Made by a program: the position numbers and the translations under genes. A stretch of 41,286 bases of DNA from positions 1-41,286 of the forward strand of contig JACRIJ010000084.1 of assembly GCA_016220095.1 (NCBI GenBank), written 5' to 3'. Below the pieces are notes generated by a model that saw only the letters and a program-made list of their open reading frames with translations, was not told the DNA's origin and did no database searches. Of this stretch, positions 24,511-32,816 are shown piece after piece. This stretch comes from Planctomycetota bacterium. GTDB lineage: Bacteria > Planctomycetota > MHYJ01 > JACQXL01 > JACRIJ01. Every line of letters starts with the position of its first letter. Position 1 is the first letter of the stretch.

Positions 24511-24947
24511 AAATAGCCATCGCATCAGACCACGCCGGTTTCCGGCTCAAAGAGGCGCTGAAAACGTTCCTGTCCGAAAAAGGCCATGCTGTGGCCGATT
24601 TCGGAACCGACAACGAAACCTCCGTGGATTACCCAGATTTCGGCGTAAAAGCCGCCAAGGCCGTCGCAAACGACACTTGCGAAAGCGGCATTCTCGTCTG
24701 CTACACGGGCATCGGCATGTCCATCATCGCCAATAAGGTCAAAGGCATCCGCGCCGCCCTGTGCCATAACCAATTAACGGTTGAAATGAGCAGAAGGCAT
24801 AATAACGCCAATGTGTTATGCCTGGGATCCCGGATAGTGCCCGAAGAACTCGCCAAAGAACTCGCCGGACTCTGGCTCTCCACGCCTTTTGAAGGCGACA
24901 GGCACCTCAGGCGCGTCAATAAGATATCTGATTACGAAAAAACTTGA
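24507..24947 (+). CDS. rpiB: Ribose-5-phosphate isomerase B
   Basis: A 146-aa protein starting at ATG 24507, which overlaps the previous stop as ATGA. AAGGA stands just upstream. The RpiB/LacAB fold is clear: MKIAIASDHAGFRLKEAL, VDYPDFG, ILVCYTGIGMSIIANK, RHNNANVLCLGSR. It interconverts ribose-5-phosphate and ribulose-5-phosphate in the pentose phosphate pathway. The active-site Cys65 is present, but the usual CGTG is CYTG (Tyr66). The length is normal for the family. It is translationally coupled to the tsaC-phosphatase fusion. A promoter for the next gene overlaps its stop codon. Confidence 0.92.
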   Translation: MKIAIASDHAGFRLKEALKTFLSEKGHAVADFGTDNETSVDYPDFGVKAAKAVANDTCESGILVCYTGIGMSIIANKVKGIRAALCHNQLTVEMSRRHNNANVLCLGSRIVPEELAKELAGLWLSTPFEGDRHLRRVNKISDYEKT

Positions 24948-24972
24948 CTTTTCCCTGCAAAATTCATATTAT
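24944..24972 (+). promoter_or_regulatory. Sigma-70-like promoter of the aldehyde oxidoreductase cluster
   Basis: TTGACT (24944-24949), a 17-bp spacer and TATTAT (24967-24972), each one base from consensus. The -35 box overlaps the rpiB stop codon. The first gene of the cluster starts about 75 bp downstream, with GGAGGAA before its ATG. Confidence 0.6.
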
Positions 24973-25048
24973 TTGGAGTCTTAATCCCGTTGTACCCAAC
25001 AGCAATTTCAATCCATTTTGAATATACTATTTATCGGAGGAATATTGA

Positions 25049-26386
25049 ATGACAGAATTTCTTACAACTGAAAATATCATTGAGATTTTTGAAAAAGAAA
25101 AAAGCTCCCTGCACTCCCTCTATGGACTCAAGGCCGCGGTTCATGCCGCGCTTGACAACAGAAAAGCCATTGAAACCCTCATCAAAGATATAGACAAAAA
25201 TCAACTGAAATTCTCCAGTGAAAACATCACGGCAACCCGGAAAGGCATCGGGCTTTGGGCGACTGACAATATCAAAGGCGCCATTGAAACGTTTGAAAAG
25301 GCCCACTCTTCCAAGGAATCTTCCTTCTTTGCGGGCATATGCCGGCTGGAATCCGGTGAACCCGAAAAAGCACTGCACTTGCTCAATAAAGTATATGAAA
25401 TGGACAGCATCTCGCAGGATGAAAATGAATACCTCCTCGTGGTCAGCGCCCTTGCGGAAAGCCATACGACTTCCGGCAAGCCGGATAAAGCGCTGGAACT
25501 GCTGAAAAAACACCAGTCTAAATTGAATAAGTCCGCAGAATTCCACTACCAGTTGGGACTGGCCTACGATATGCAAAACTATCATCCTGAAGCTGAAACC
25601 GAATATAAAACTTCGTTGAAAATTGAAGTTGATTACCCAAAAGCGCTCTTCCGCATCGCGTATAAACACGACCTCTACGGAAACGAAGAAGAAGCCATGC
25701 GGCTCTATGAAACCCTGACAAACATCAAACCTCCGTATGTAAACGCCTTCCTGAACCTCGGCACCATCTATGACGACCTTCAGGAATATGACAAGGCGGA
25801 ATATTGCTTCAAAACCGTCCTTGACTCCATACCCGGACATAAAAAAGCCGCGCTCTTCCTCAAAGATGTTATAGCTTCCAAAAATATGTTCTATGACGAA
25901 GACGCGAAAAAGAAGGATGAACAGGTAAAAAAACTCATGTCCATCACGCTCACCGACTTCCCGCTTTCAGCCAGAAGCAAAAACTGCCTCAGCAAACTGG
26001 AAGTATTTACGCTCGGCGACCTTGTCAGAAAAACCGAAGATGAAATCAGGTCATGCAAAAACGTCGGCGAAACCTCAATAAAGGAAATAAAAGAACTCCT
26101 CATGCAGAAAGGCCTGGCTCTCGCGGAATCCGCGGAAGCCGCCATGTCAATGGAACATGCCGCGGGCCTCGCGTCGCCGCAGGAACTGCTGTCAAAATCC
26201 ATTGATGAAATAGACTGGTCCCCCAGATGCAAAAAGGCAATCAAGAAACTCAAAATGACCACCATCGCGGATATAGTCAGCAAATCGGAACAGGAACTGC
26301 TCGGCTGTCAGAACTTCGGCATAGTCTCCCTTGATGAAGTCAAGCTTAAACTGACCAAGGTCGGATTGTCCCTGAGAAAACAATGA
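25049..26386 (+). CDS. TPR protein with two RNA polymerase alpha C-terminal (alpha-CTD) domains
   Basis: A 445-aa protein with a strong GGAGGAA site before the ATG. Residues 1-290 are TPR-like helical repeats (for example EFHYQLGLAYDMQNYHPEAE). Two alpha-CTD modules follow. The first (about 303-357) keeps the residues that in E. coli alpha contact DNA: Arg309, Asn312, Cys313 (R265, N268, C269), Gly340, Ser343 and Glu346 (G296, S299, E302); K298 is replaced by Thr. The second (about 386-443) keeps the Arg, Gly, Ser and Glu but has Lys for Asn268. Similar TPR/alpha-CTD proteins are known in Planctomycetes without assigned function. The stop overlaps the MoaD-like gene as ATGA, so the two are translationally coupled. 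A transcriptional role for the AOR cluster is inferred. Confidence 0.88.
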   Translation: MTEFLTTENIIEIFEKEKSSLHSLYGLKAAVHAALDNRKAIETLIKDIDKNQLKFSSENITATRKGIGLWATDNIKGAIETFEKAHSSKESSFFAGICRLESGEPEKALHLLNKVYEMDSISQDENEYLLVVSALAESHTTSGKPDKALELLKKHQSKLNKSAEFHYQLGLAYDMQNYHPEAETEYKTSLKIEVDYPKALFRIAYKHDLYGNEEEAMRLYETLTNIKPPYVNAFLNLGTIYDDLQEYDKAEYCFKTVLDSIPGHKKAALFLKDVIASKNMFYDEDAKKKDEQVKKLMSITLTDFPLSARSKNCLSKLEVFTLGDLVRKTEDEIRSCKNVGETSIKEIKELLMQKGLALAESAEAAMSMEHAAGLASPQELLSKSIDEIDWSPRCKKAIKKLKMTTIADIVSKSEQELLGCQNFGIVSLDEVKLKLTKVGLSLRKQ

Positions 26387-26661
26387 TAGTTGCGTGCAAT
26401 TTTTTTTCGGATGTCAAAACATTCACGGGCACTGCCCGCGAAGAATTTAACATTAACGGCCCTGCGCTCTCTGACCTTTTCGCGCAATTGACGAAAAAAT
26501 TCCCCGGCTTGACCGGAAATTACTTTGATGCTCAAGGCAAACCGTTTAATATCCTTATGGTGGTAATCAACGGCCGGCATGCGGACATTTCCAGGCCGGA
26601 AACAATCATACTGCATGAAAATGACAATATAGACCTGCTTACCGCCGTCGCAGGCGGGTGA
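26383..26661 (+). CDS. MoaD/ThiS-like sulfur carrier protein
   Basis: A 92-aa protein ending in VAGG, the C-terminal Gly-Gly that is adenylated and thiocarboxylated in MoaD and ThiS. The ubiquitin-like pattern is visible (ALSDLFAQLTKKFPGL, ILMVVINGRHAD, DNIDLLTAVAGG). It should donate sulfur for the dithiolene of the molybdo/tungstopterin. Its place directly before the oxidoreductase genes suggests a dedicated carrier, as seen beside other AOR genes. The ATG overlaps the previous gene's stop. No MoaE, MoaA or MoeA gene is in the window, so the rest of cofactor synthesis is elsewhere. Confidence 0.88.
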   Translation: MIVACNFFSDVKTFTGTAREEFNINGPALSDLFAQLTKKFPGLTGNYFDAQGKPFNILMVVINGRHADISRPETIILHENDNIDLLTAVAGG

Positions 26662-26706
26662 GTCCGTCGTCCCCTCGCTACTCGCTACTGGCTACTCAAT
26701 ACTACT

Positions 26707-28053
26707 ATGAACTACGTCATTATCGGCAACGGCACAGCCGCTATTGCGGCAATAGAATCCATACGTAAAACGGATAAACAAAATCCTATTACGCTCATTT
26801 CACGCGAAAATGCGCATTGCTACAGCAAACCTATGATAGCTCACCTCACGGCTGATGAGATTGAAAGCGATGCCATATACTACAGGGATAAAGATTTTTA
26901 CAAGACTAACAACGTCAAAACACTCCTGAATACATCAGTTGCATCCATAGATACGAATAAAAACCTCGTTAAACTTGAAAACAACAGTACTGTTTCCTAT
27001 GGCAAACTCCTTATAGCCACCGGCGGCAAACAGGTTGTACCGCCAATTGAAGGCCTTGATACCAACGGCGTCTTTATGTTCCAAACACTCGCCGACGCCT
27101 GCGCTATTAATGAATTCAAATCAAAAGTCAAACACGCCGTTGTCATCGGCGCCGGCCTCATAGGAATCCGCGCCCTCCACGCGCTTGAAAAAAATAACAT
27201 CAAGGTTACAATAGTTGAAATGCTTCCGCAAATCCTGCCGGCCTTCCTTGATAAGACCGCCGCGGGCATTCTTGAAACCCTTATCCGTAAAAACGGACAT
27301 GTAATTCACGCTAATACCAAAGTCCTGAAAATCAATTCCAAAAACGGCGCCATTGAATCCGTAACTCTCAGCAACGGCTCTACAGTGCCCTGCGAAATGG
27401 CCGTGCTCGCCACAGGCGTCGTACCGAATATAGATATCGTAAAAAACACGAAAGTCAAGTCCAATAAAGGCATTGTTGTGAACAAGCACATGCTGACAAA
27501 TGTGCCCGATGTCTTTGCCGCAGGAGATGCCGCGGAAACAACCGATGCGTCCAGGAATATCGCCGCAATAAATGCCAATATGCCTAATGCGTATAAACAG
27601 GGAGCCGTCGCAGGCCAGAATATGGCCGGTACAATTGTTGAATATGACGGCAGTATGAGCATGAATTCCGTTGAATTCTACGGCGTTCCCTGCATCACCA
27701 TAGGCGAAATCAACCCGCGGGAAAAGGACGAAGTTTTTATCCTGCAAAGCGAATTGAGCGGTTTTTATAAAAAACTGGTCGTCCGTGATAATATAGTTAA
27801 AGGCGCCATTTTACTCGGCAACCTGCGCTTCGCCGGCACTATAAACAAACTGGTGCAGTCTCATGCGAACGTTGCGGAATTCAAAAACGAAATCCTCACT
27901 GAAGGCAAAAAGTGGTTTGATTTCATTAAGAATAACTGGAAAGACGATATGCTCGGCAACGTCCAGTGGGCGCCAGGCCTGAGTTCCCAGCAGAAATATG
28001 TCAAAAAAGTGGACGAAGACGTCCTGAAAAAAAGAGAACAGGGACGGTTTTGA
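26707..28053 (+). CDS. FAD/NAD(P)-dependent oxidoreductase, likely NAD-linked subunit of the AOR
   Basis: A 448-aa pyridine nucleotide-disulfide oxidoreductase fold. The N-terminal FAD motif is VIIGNGTAAIAAIESIR. The NAD-binding motif VVIGAGLIGIRAL is near residue 145, and the second FAD motif VFAAGDAAE near 270. There is no redox-active CxxxxC, so it resembles the NirB/rubredoxin-reductase branch. The C-terminal tail (about 395-448) is lysine-rich. Between the MoaD-like gene and the AOR, it fits the FAD subunit (AorC type) that lets the Aromatoleum enzyme reduce NAD. The 45-bp gap before it consists of CTCGCTACTCGCTACTGGC-type repeats, and no ribosome binding site is visible. Confidence 0.85.
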   Translation: MNYVIIGNGTAAIAAIESIRKTDKQNPITLISRENAHCYSKPMIAHLTADEIESDAIYYRDKDFYKTNNVKTLLNTSVASIDTNKNLVKLENNSTVSYGKLLIATGGKQVVPPIEGLDTNGVFMFQTLADACAINEFKSKVKHAVVIGAGLIGIRALHALEKNNIKVTIVEMLPQILPAFLDKTAAGILETLIRKNGHVIHANTKVLKINSKNGAIESVTLSNGSTVPCEMAVLATGVVPNIDIVKNTKVKSNKGIVVNKHMLTNVPDVFAAGDAAETTDASRNIAAINANMPNAYKQGAVAGQNMAGTIVEYDGSMSMNSVEFYGVPCITIGEINPREKDEVFILQSELSGFYKKLVVRDNIVKGAILLGNLRFAGTINKLVQSHANVAEFKNEILTEGKKWFDFIKNNWKDDMLGNVQWAPGLSSQQKYVKKVDEDVLKKREQGRF

Positions 28054-28128
28054 GTTTAAGGGTTACGGAGTTAAGGAGTTTTAGGGTTAAAGAGTTTAGG
28101 GGCTAAGGGGTTACGGAGTTTAAGAGTT
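28054..28128. repeat. GGAGTTACGG/TTTAGGGG short-unit repeat between FAD subunit and AOR
   Basis: The whole 75-bp spacer is made of units such as GGGTTACGGAG, TTAAGGAG and GTTTAGGGG. The same words fill 13655-13715 and 14060-14200, and in reverse 30690-30790. Confidence 0.7.
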
Positions 28129-29982
28129 ATGAAAATAAGAACTTCTAAAACAACATACGCTGTTATTAATTTAACAAACGGAAAAATTGAAACCGGCGAG
28201 ACGCCGGAAAAGGCCGTCCGCGCATTCCTCGGCGGCCGCGGCCTCAATATGTACTACCTGCGCAAATACCTTAAGCCGGATACAGACCCGCTTTCTCCTG
28301 AAAACGTCCTCATCTTCGGCACAGGCCTTCTTACCGGTACTGGCATACCTAATTCCGGCAGGTTCAGCGTAACCTCCAAATCGCCCGAATCCAGAGTGAT
28401 TGCGGATTCCAATTGCGGCGGGTTCTTCGGCCCGGAAATGCGCTACGCGGGCATTGACCGGCTTATACTGCTGGGAAAAGCAGATAAACCTTCATATATT
28501 TATATTGAAGACGGTAAAATAGAAATCCGCGACGCCGCGCCTTATTGGGGTTGTGAAACCACGGAAACCCAATTGAAGCTCCGCAAAGACCTCGGAAACG
28601 ATGTAGAAATAGCCTGCATCGGCACTGCCGGGGAAAACCTCGTCAGATTCGCCTGCGTAAGAACCGGCGTCAAAAACGCCGCCGGCAGGGGCGGCCTCGG
28701 ATGCGTCATGGGCTACAAAAACATCAAGGCCGTCGTGGTAAGGGGAAATTTCGGCATGCCCATAGCTGATACGAAAAATTTCCACAGGAAGGTCGTTGAA
28801 ACAAGAGACCTTATTTATAATTCAAAAATAACCCATGTGCTCGGCAGGGTCGGCACCCCTCTTTTGTACGACGTCAGCAATTACCTCGGCGCCATCAGGA
28901 CAAAAAACAGCCAATTGAACCAGTTTGAAGACTCCCTGAATGCCGAAGAAATACATAAATACGTTGAGAAAATGGTCGCCTGCCACAGTTGCGTGGTGCA
29001 TTGCAGGCACAGGAACAGGGTTGAACAATCCATCGGCGAAGGCCCTGAATATACATCTATTGTTCTTGTAGGTGCAAACCTCGGCATTGCGAATACGCAA
29101 CAGGTAATAGACCTGTCCAACCTGTGCAATGAACTTGGCCTGGACGTATCGTCCGCGGGAACCATTATCGCATGGGCGATAGAACTCTTTGAACGCGGTT
29201 ATCTGAAAAAATCCGATTACGGTTATGAAGTAAAATTCGGCGATTACGAAAAGATACGCCAGCTCATGCTGGATATTGCCGCGCGCAAGGGACTCGGAGA
29301 CGTACTCGCGGAAAGCACGCGGCTTGTGGACAAATTCGGCAAGGAAACAGGCGATTTCCTTATCGCGGTAAAAGGCCTGCCCCAGTCATGCCCGCACGAC
29401 GTCAGGTATATAAGAAGTTTCGCGCTCGGGCTTGCGACCGCCTCAAGAGGCGCAGACCACCTCAGAAGCCGGCCTACGCTGGAAATATTCAACCTCCCGA
29501 AGGAATTCTCAAGGGAACTCTACGGAACTGACGTTGACCCGAATCCTACTACGTTCAACACCAAGGAACACATGGTGTTCATGCACGAAAACATATACGC
29601 AACCATTGACTGCCTCGGGATATGCAAATTCGTATGCCACGGTTTTAACAGCCCGCACTTTTTAGATTACGAACATTTTGTTGACCTTATAAAAGTCACT
29701 GTGGGGATGAATTTCACGCTTGACGAAATAAAAGAGGTCGGCAAACGGCTGATAAACCTTGAAAGAACGCTTAACATGAGTTTCGGCATGACCCGCAAGG
29801 ACGATACCCTACCGGGCAGGTATTTTAACGACCCGATGCCGTTAGGACGCTCAAAAGGAAATAAGATTGATAAGGCGGAATTTGAAAAAGCCTTAACGAG
29901 ACTCTATAAACTCAGAGGATGGACGGAAGAAGGAACTCTTAACGAAAAACAAGTTGAGGAGTTAAAAAGTTTAGGGGTTTAG
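28129..29982 (+). CDS. Tungsten-containing aldehyde:ferredoxin oxidoreductase family, catalytic subunit
   Basis: A 617-aa protein of normal AOR length. The N-terminal domain has FLGGRGLNMYYLR and SNCGGFFGPEMRYAGIDRLI, typical of the bis-pterin-binding part. The cluster ligands are Cys285, Cys288 and Cys292 (CHSCVVHC), plus Cys499 in CLGICKF. These match Cys288, 291, 295 and 494 of Pyrococcus AOR. The family oxidises aldehydes to acids at a W-bis-pterin centre with a nearby 4Fe-4S cluster. The FAD and ferredoxin neighbours point to an NAD-linked AOR complex, but a BamB-like or other substrate cannot be excluded from sequence. The last eleven codons resemble the intergenic TTTAGGGG repeat. Confidence 0.93.
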   Translation: MKIRTSKTTYAVINLTNGKIETGETPEKAVRAFLGGRGLNMYYLRKYLKPDTDPLSPENVLIFGTGLLTGTGIPNSGRFSVTSKSPESRVIADSNCGGFFGPEMRYAGIDRLILLGKADKPSYIYIEDGKIEIRDAAPYWGCETTETQLKLRKDLGNDVEIACIGTAGENLVRFACVRTGVKNAAGRGGLGCVMGYKNIKAVVVRGNFGMPIADTKNFHRKVVETRDLIYNSKITHVLGRVGTPLLYDVSNYLGAIRTKNSQLNQFEDSLNAEEIHKYVEKMVACHSCVVHCRHRNRVEQSIGEGPEYTSIVLVGANLGIANTQQVIDLSNLCNELGLDVSSAGTIIAWAIELFERGYLKKSDYGYEVKFGDYEKIRQLMLDIAARKGLGDVLAESTRLVDKFGKETGDFLIAVKGLPQSCPHDVRYIRSFALGLATASRGADHLRSRPTLEIFNLPKEFSRELYGTDVDPNPTTFNTKEHMVFMHENIYATIDCLGICKFVCHGFNSPHFLDYEHFVDLIKVTVGMNFTLDEIKEVGKRLINLERTLNMSFGMTRKDDTLPGRYFNDPMPLGRSKGNKIDKAEFEKALTRLYKLRGWTEEGTLNEKQVEELKSLGV

Positions 29983-29995
29983 TGTCTTACGTCTC

Positions 29996-30022
29996 AACTT
30001 CTGCGTATTTTGCGCAGAAGTT
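29996..30022 (+). terminator. Hairpin after the AOR gene (possible weak terminator)
   Basis: AACTTCTGCG and CGCAGAAGTT form a perfect 10-bp stem with a 7-base loop, 13 bp after the stop codon. Only a short T-run follows, so termination would be partial. A degraded copy of the hairpin recurs near 30378-30408. Confidence 0.4.
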
Positions 30023-30119
30023 TACAAACTATAGTACTTTCGTCGCGTCACTTGGCGCTCTTTACGTCCTCTGCGGCTTATTGCGTTCGTCCGTCGGTTC
30101 GGATGTACGACGGTCGGAA

Positions 30120-30200
30120 TAAACCGCTAAGAGCGCAAAGAACGCAAAGACGACGGATATTCGTATCGTCTTAGCGAGCTTTGCGCACTTTGCGGTTAAA
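30120..30200. repeat. GCGCAAAG inverted repeats in the 815-bp gap 29983-30797
   Basis: AACCGCTAAGAGCGCAAAG (from 30122) is answered by the reverse of CTTTGCGCACTTTGCGGTT, giving an imperfect hairpin. Direct copies of a roughly 40-bp sequence with CAACTTCT...TTGCGCAGAAGTTT lie at 29983-30023 and 30369-30411 and bracket this insert. The whole gap between the AOR and its ferredoxin is repeat DNA, and I see no gene in it. Confidence 0.5.
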
Positions 30201-30421
30201 TCGTCGTCGTTAGAACGAACGACGTTTTGATCGCAAAGGCCGTTAAGCGCGTTTACCTTGCCGCAGTACTGAGCAAAGCGAAGTGAGTGTAACGAAGGGC
30301 TAAGTACGGCTAAATAGCAATCAAGTATTCCTGATTTCTAATTTGGTTGCGGCTATGTTGCTTTATTGTCTAAGTCCTCAACTTCTATGTTTCTTGCGCA
30401 GAAGTTTTGGTTCTTAATAAA

Positions 30422-30631
30422 TAAAACTCTAAGTACGAAACCCTAAACTCTAAACAAATTCAAAGCTCTCACATTCGCTTCGCTGCGCGAAGCTCAGTAT
30501 TCGCAACATTGTATTGTAGCCAATGGATTCAATATTGCTCAATGCTCAAATAACCGAAACACGGTCGTTCGTCGGGTTTTGAGAATTTAGATTTAGAGTT
30601 TAGGATTTCGTGCTTAGCGCTTAGAATTTTA
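30422..30631. repeat. Leader-repeat module, inverted copy D
   Basis: This is the reverse complement of the palindromic part of copy A: CGAAACCCTAAACTCTAAAC, then ATGCTCAAATAACCGAAACACGG, then ATTTAGAGTTTAGGATT and GCTTAGCGCTTAGAATTTTA. About 75 bp of unrelated sequence, including a GCTTCG/CGAAGC hairpin, is inserted after AAAGCTCT. Copies A, B and C lie in the surface-protein region. Confidence 0.65.
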
Positions 30632-30689
30632 GAAAACGCAGAAAACGTCTAAAATGATTCAATGCTTTATGAACTACCTTAAAACCCTT

Positions 30690-30790
30690 TGACTCCGTTA
30701 ACTCCGTAACTCCGTAACTCCATAACTCCTGAATTCCGTAACCCCTAAACCCTCTTAACCCTTTAACTCCGTAACCCCCTTAACTCTTTA
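30690..30790. repeat. AACTCCGTAACTCCG short-unit repeat before the ferredoxin gene
   Basis: Units of AACTCCGTAACTCC and CCCTTAACCC run up to within ten bases of the ferredoxin ATG. They are the reverse complement of the GGAGTTACGG units at 14060-14200 and 28054-28128. No ribosome binding site is visible at the ATG. Confidence 0.65.
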
Positions 30791-30797
30791 ATTTACT

Positions 30798-31274
30798 ATG
30801 CCAAAACTAAAACACCGTAAGATTCGCGTCAATCCCGACCTTTGCACCGGATGTACGCTATGTGCGGAGGCATGTTCGGTAAGGAAATTCGGGGCAGTGA
30901 ACCCCCGCCATGCCGGCATTACGATAATGCGCGACCTGTTTGAACGCTTTGAAGGCCAGCTCGTATGCAAACATTGCGACGAACCGGAATGCGTAAAGGC
31001 ATGCATGTCAGGCACGATGACCAAGGACGCTGAAACCGGCCTGGTAAGCAACGACCCTGACAAATGCATGGGCTGTTGGATGTGCGTAATGGTATGCCCT
31101 TACGGGTCCATAACGGACAAAGGCACTAATTCAAAAAAACAGAAAACCGCGTTAAAATGCGACGGCTGTAAAGACCTGGATACCCCGGTCTGCGTACTCG
31201 TATGCCCGACCAAAGCAATTATGGTGGAAGAAACGGAATCCCTGTTAATACGAAGTATGCAGAATGAAAAATGA
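30798..31274 (+). CDS. Four-cluster ferredoxin, likely electron-transfer subunit of the AOR
   Basis: A 158-aa protein with sixteen cysteines in four groups: CTGCTLCAEAC, CKHCDEPECVKAC, CMGCWMCVMVC and CDGCKDLDTPVCVLVC. This is the pattern of HycB/DmsB-like polyferredoxins carrying four 4Fe-4S clusters. It is cytosolic, with no signal peptide. With the AOR and FAD proteins it would complete an AorABC-type complex that passes electrons from the tungsten site to FAD and NAD. BamC-type partners of BamB look similar. It is separated from the AOR gene by 815 bp of repeats, an unusual gap for a complex subunit. Confidence 0.9.
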   Translation: MPKLKHRKIRVNPDLCTGCTLCAEACSVRKFGAVNPRHAGITIMRDLFERFEGQLVCKHCDEPECVKACMSGTMTKDAETGLVSNDPDKCMGCWMCVMVCPYGSITDKGTNSKKQKTALKCDGCKDLDTPVCVLVCPTKAIMVEETESLLIRSMQNEK

Positions 31275-31406
31275 ATAATGAAGGACGGAACGAATTATTC
31301 TTTTGCCCTGTCACTCTCGTAGTGCGGCCTCTGTATGCTCTGTGGTTGCGTTAGTCGTTTGTTGTTCAGTCGTTTAGTCGTTAATCCGCTAAATCTTGAT
31401 TACGCA

Positions 31407-32804
31407 ATGAACCTCTTCAATCTTTCACTCCATAAAACGCTTCTGCAACTCCTACCGCCTGACTATAAGGAACGGCGCGGCTTAAATCATCTCTACGTCT
31501 GGAAGGACATTCCGTATTGGATGGTTGTGGATGAAGAATTTTCCGAGTTTCTCACAGAATTAACTTCCGTAAAAACACTGAACGACATCTTCGCCAAACA
31601 CCCGGAATGGAATACGGCAAGAAAAAACATACTGACAGGCACAAAGAAACTGCTTGAATTGCGCGTAATCCAAAAAACCTCGGAGAGTAAATTAAAACCA
31701 CCGCCGGCGTCCGATATTGCGCCGATTGAAAATATCGCGCTGAATATAACGATGCACTGCAACCTGCGCTGTACGCACTGCTACAATAAAAACCTCCTGC
31801 ACAAAAACAGCGGCGAATTGTCTTCCGATGAAATTATAAATTTCCTGAAAAGCGCTAAAAAAATCCTCAGTAAGAGCCCTTCCCTGACAATACTCGGCGG
31901 CGAGCCTCTCCTGTATCCGGACAAACTTTTATCTGTCGCCAGGTACGCCGTAAAGAACGGATTCAACGCGATAGTATCAACGAACGGCACGCTGATAACT
32001 GAAAAAATTGCCGCGGAAATACGAAAAGCAGGACTGCACGTGCAGGTTTCCGTTGACGGCCACAACGCGCCCATGAACGACGCCGTCAGGGGCATTGGCG
32101 TATTTGATAAACTGAAAAAAGGTATTGAAATACTTGCGCGAAACAGGGTTTATACCATTATCAGCATGGTATGCCACGAAGGCAACATTGATTACCTGGA
32201 ACGTTTTTACCTGTTTGCACGCTCAACAGGCGCAAATGAAGTCAGGGCAATCCCGTTAAAATGCATGGGCGGCGCGTTAAACGGAAAAATAAGGCCGGTT
32301 AATCTGCATACCCTCCTGCAACGGACCTGCGACATCTTAATACGTTTCCCTGAACTTGCCGGCATGCTCGGCCGAGACTTTTTTTCAATTACTGCCAATA
32401 CGTGCATGCATTCCGTTAAACGCGCGTCCTGCGGCACCGGCCTGCAAACGCTTCTGCTTGATTCCGATGGTTCCATATATCCGTGCCTGAATACCAATGC
32501 CCCTGAATTCAGGATTGCCAACGTACGAGACAACGATTTTAGTTTAGCCGACACGTGGAAGACTTCTACTGCGCTAAATAAAATCAGGTCTTTAAGCAGG
32601 ATAGACACCATAAACGCAACCTGCGGTTCATGCGAGGTAAAACACTGGTGCCTTGCGGGTTGCAGGGGCGAAACCTATGCAAACACCGGCTCGTTCAATG
32701 CAATGCCTTCCAACTGCGGCGACTTAAAACAAACAATCATAAAAATGTTCTGGATTTTGTCGGAGAATCCTGCTATAATAAAGCCAATGGCTCGCATATG
32801 TTAA
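31407..32804 (+). CDS. Radical SAM/SPASM protein, likely tungsten-oxidoreductase maturase
   Basis: A 465-aa protein starting at ATG 31407; the frame upstream translates TCGTTTAGTCG-type repeats. Residues 1-95 look like a winged-helix, PqqD/RRE-like region (VWKDIPYWMVVDEEFSEFL). The radical SAM cluster motif is CNLRCTHC (Cys118, 122, 125), followed by LGGEP. The C-terminal SPASM region has CGTG...YPCLN and CGSCEVKHWCLAGC, enough for two auxiliary 4Fe-4S clusters. Related proteins encoded beside AOR-family genes are regarded as tungsten-cofactor oxidoreductase maturases. The target is not known; the AOR, the ferredoxin or the MoaD-like protein are all possible. The 131 bp upstream holds repeats only. 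Confidence 0.88.
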   Translation: MNLFNLSLHKTLLQLLPPDYKERRGLNHLYVWKDIPYWMVVDEEFSEFLTELTSVKTLNDIFAKHPEWNTARKNILTGTKKLLELRVIQKTSESKLKPPPASDIAPIENIALNITMHCNLRCTHCYNKNLLHKNSGELSSDEIINFLKSAKKILSKSPSLTILGGEPLLYPDKLLSVARYAVKNGFNAIVSTNGTLITEKIAAEIRKAGLHVQVSVDGHNAPMNDAVRGIGVFDKLKKGIEILARNRVYTIISMVCHEGNIDYLERFYLFARSTGANEVRAIPLKCMGGALNGKIRPVNLHTLLQRTCDILIRFPELAGMLGRDFFSITANTCMHSVKRASCGTGLQTLLLDSDGSIYPCLNTNAPEFRIANVRDNDFSLADTWKTSTALNKIRSLSRIDTINATCGSCEVKHWCLAGCRGETYANTGSFNAMPSNCGDLKQTIIKMFWILSENPAIIKPMARIC

Positions 32805-32816
32805 GCAGGACAAAAT

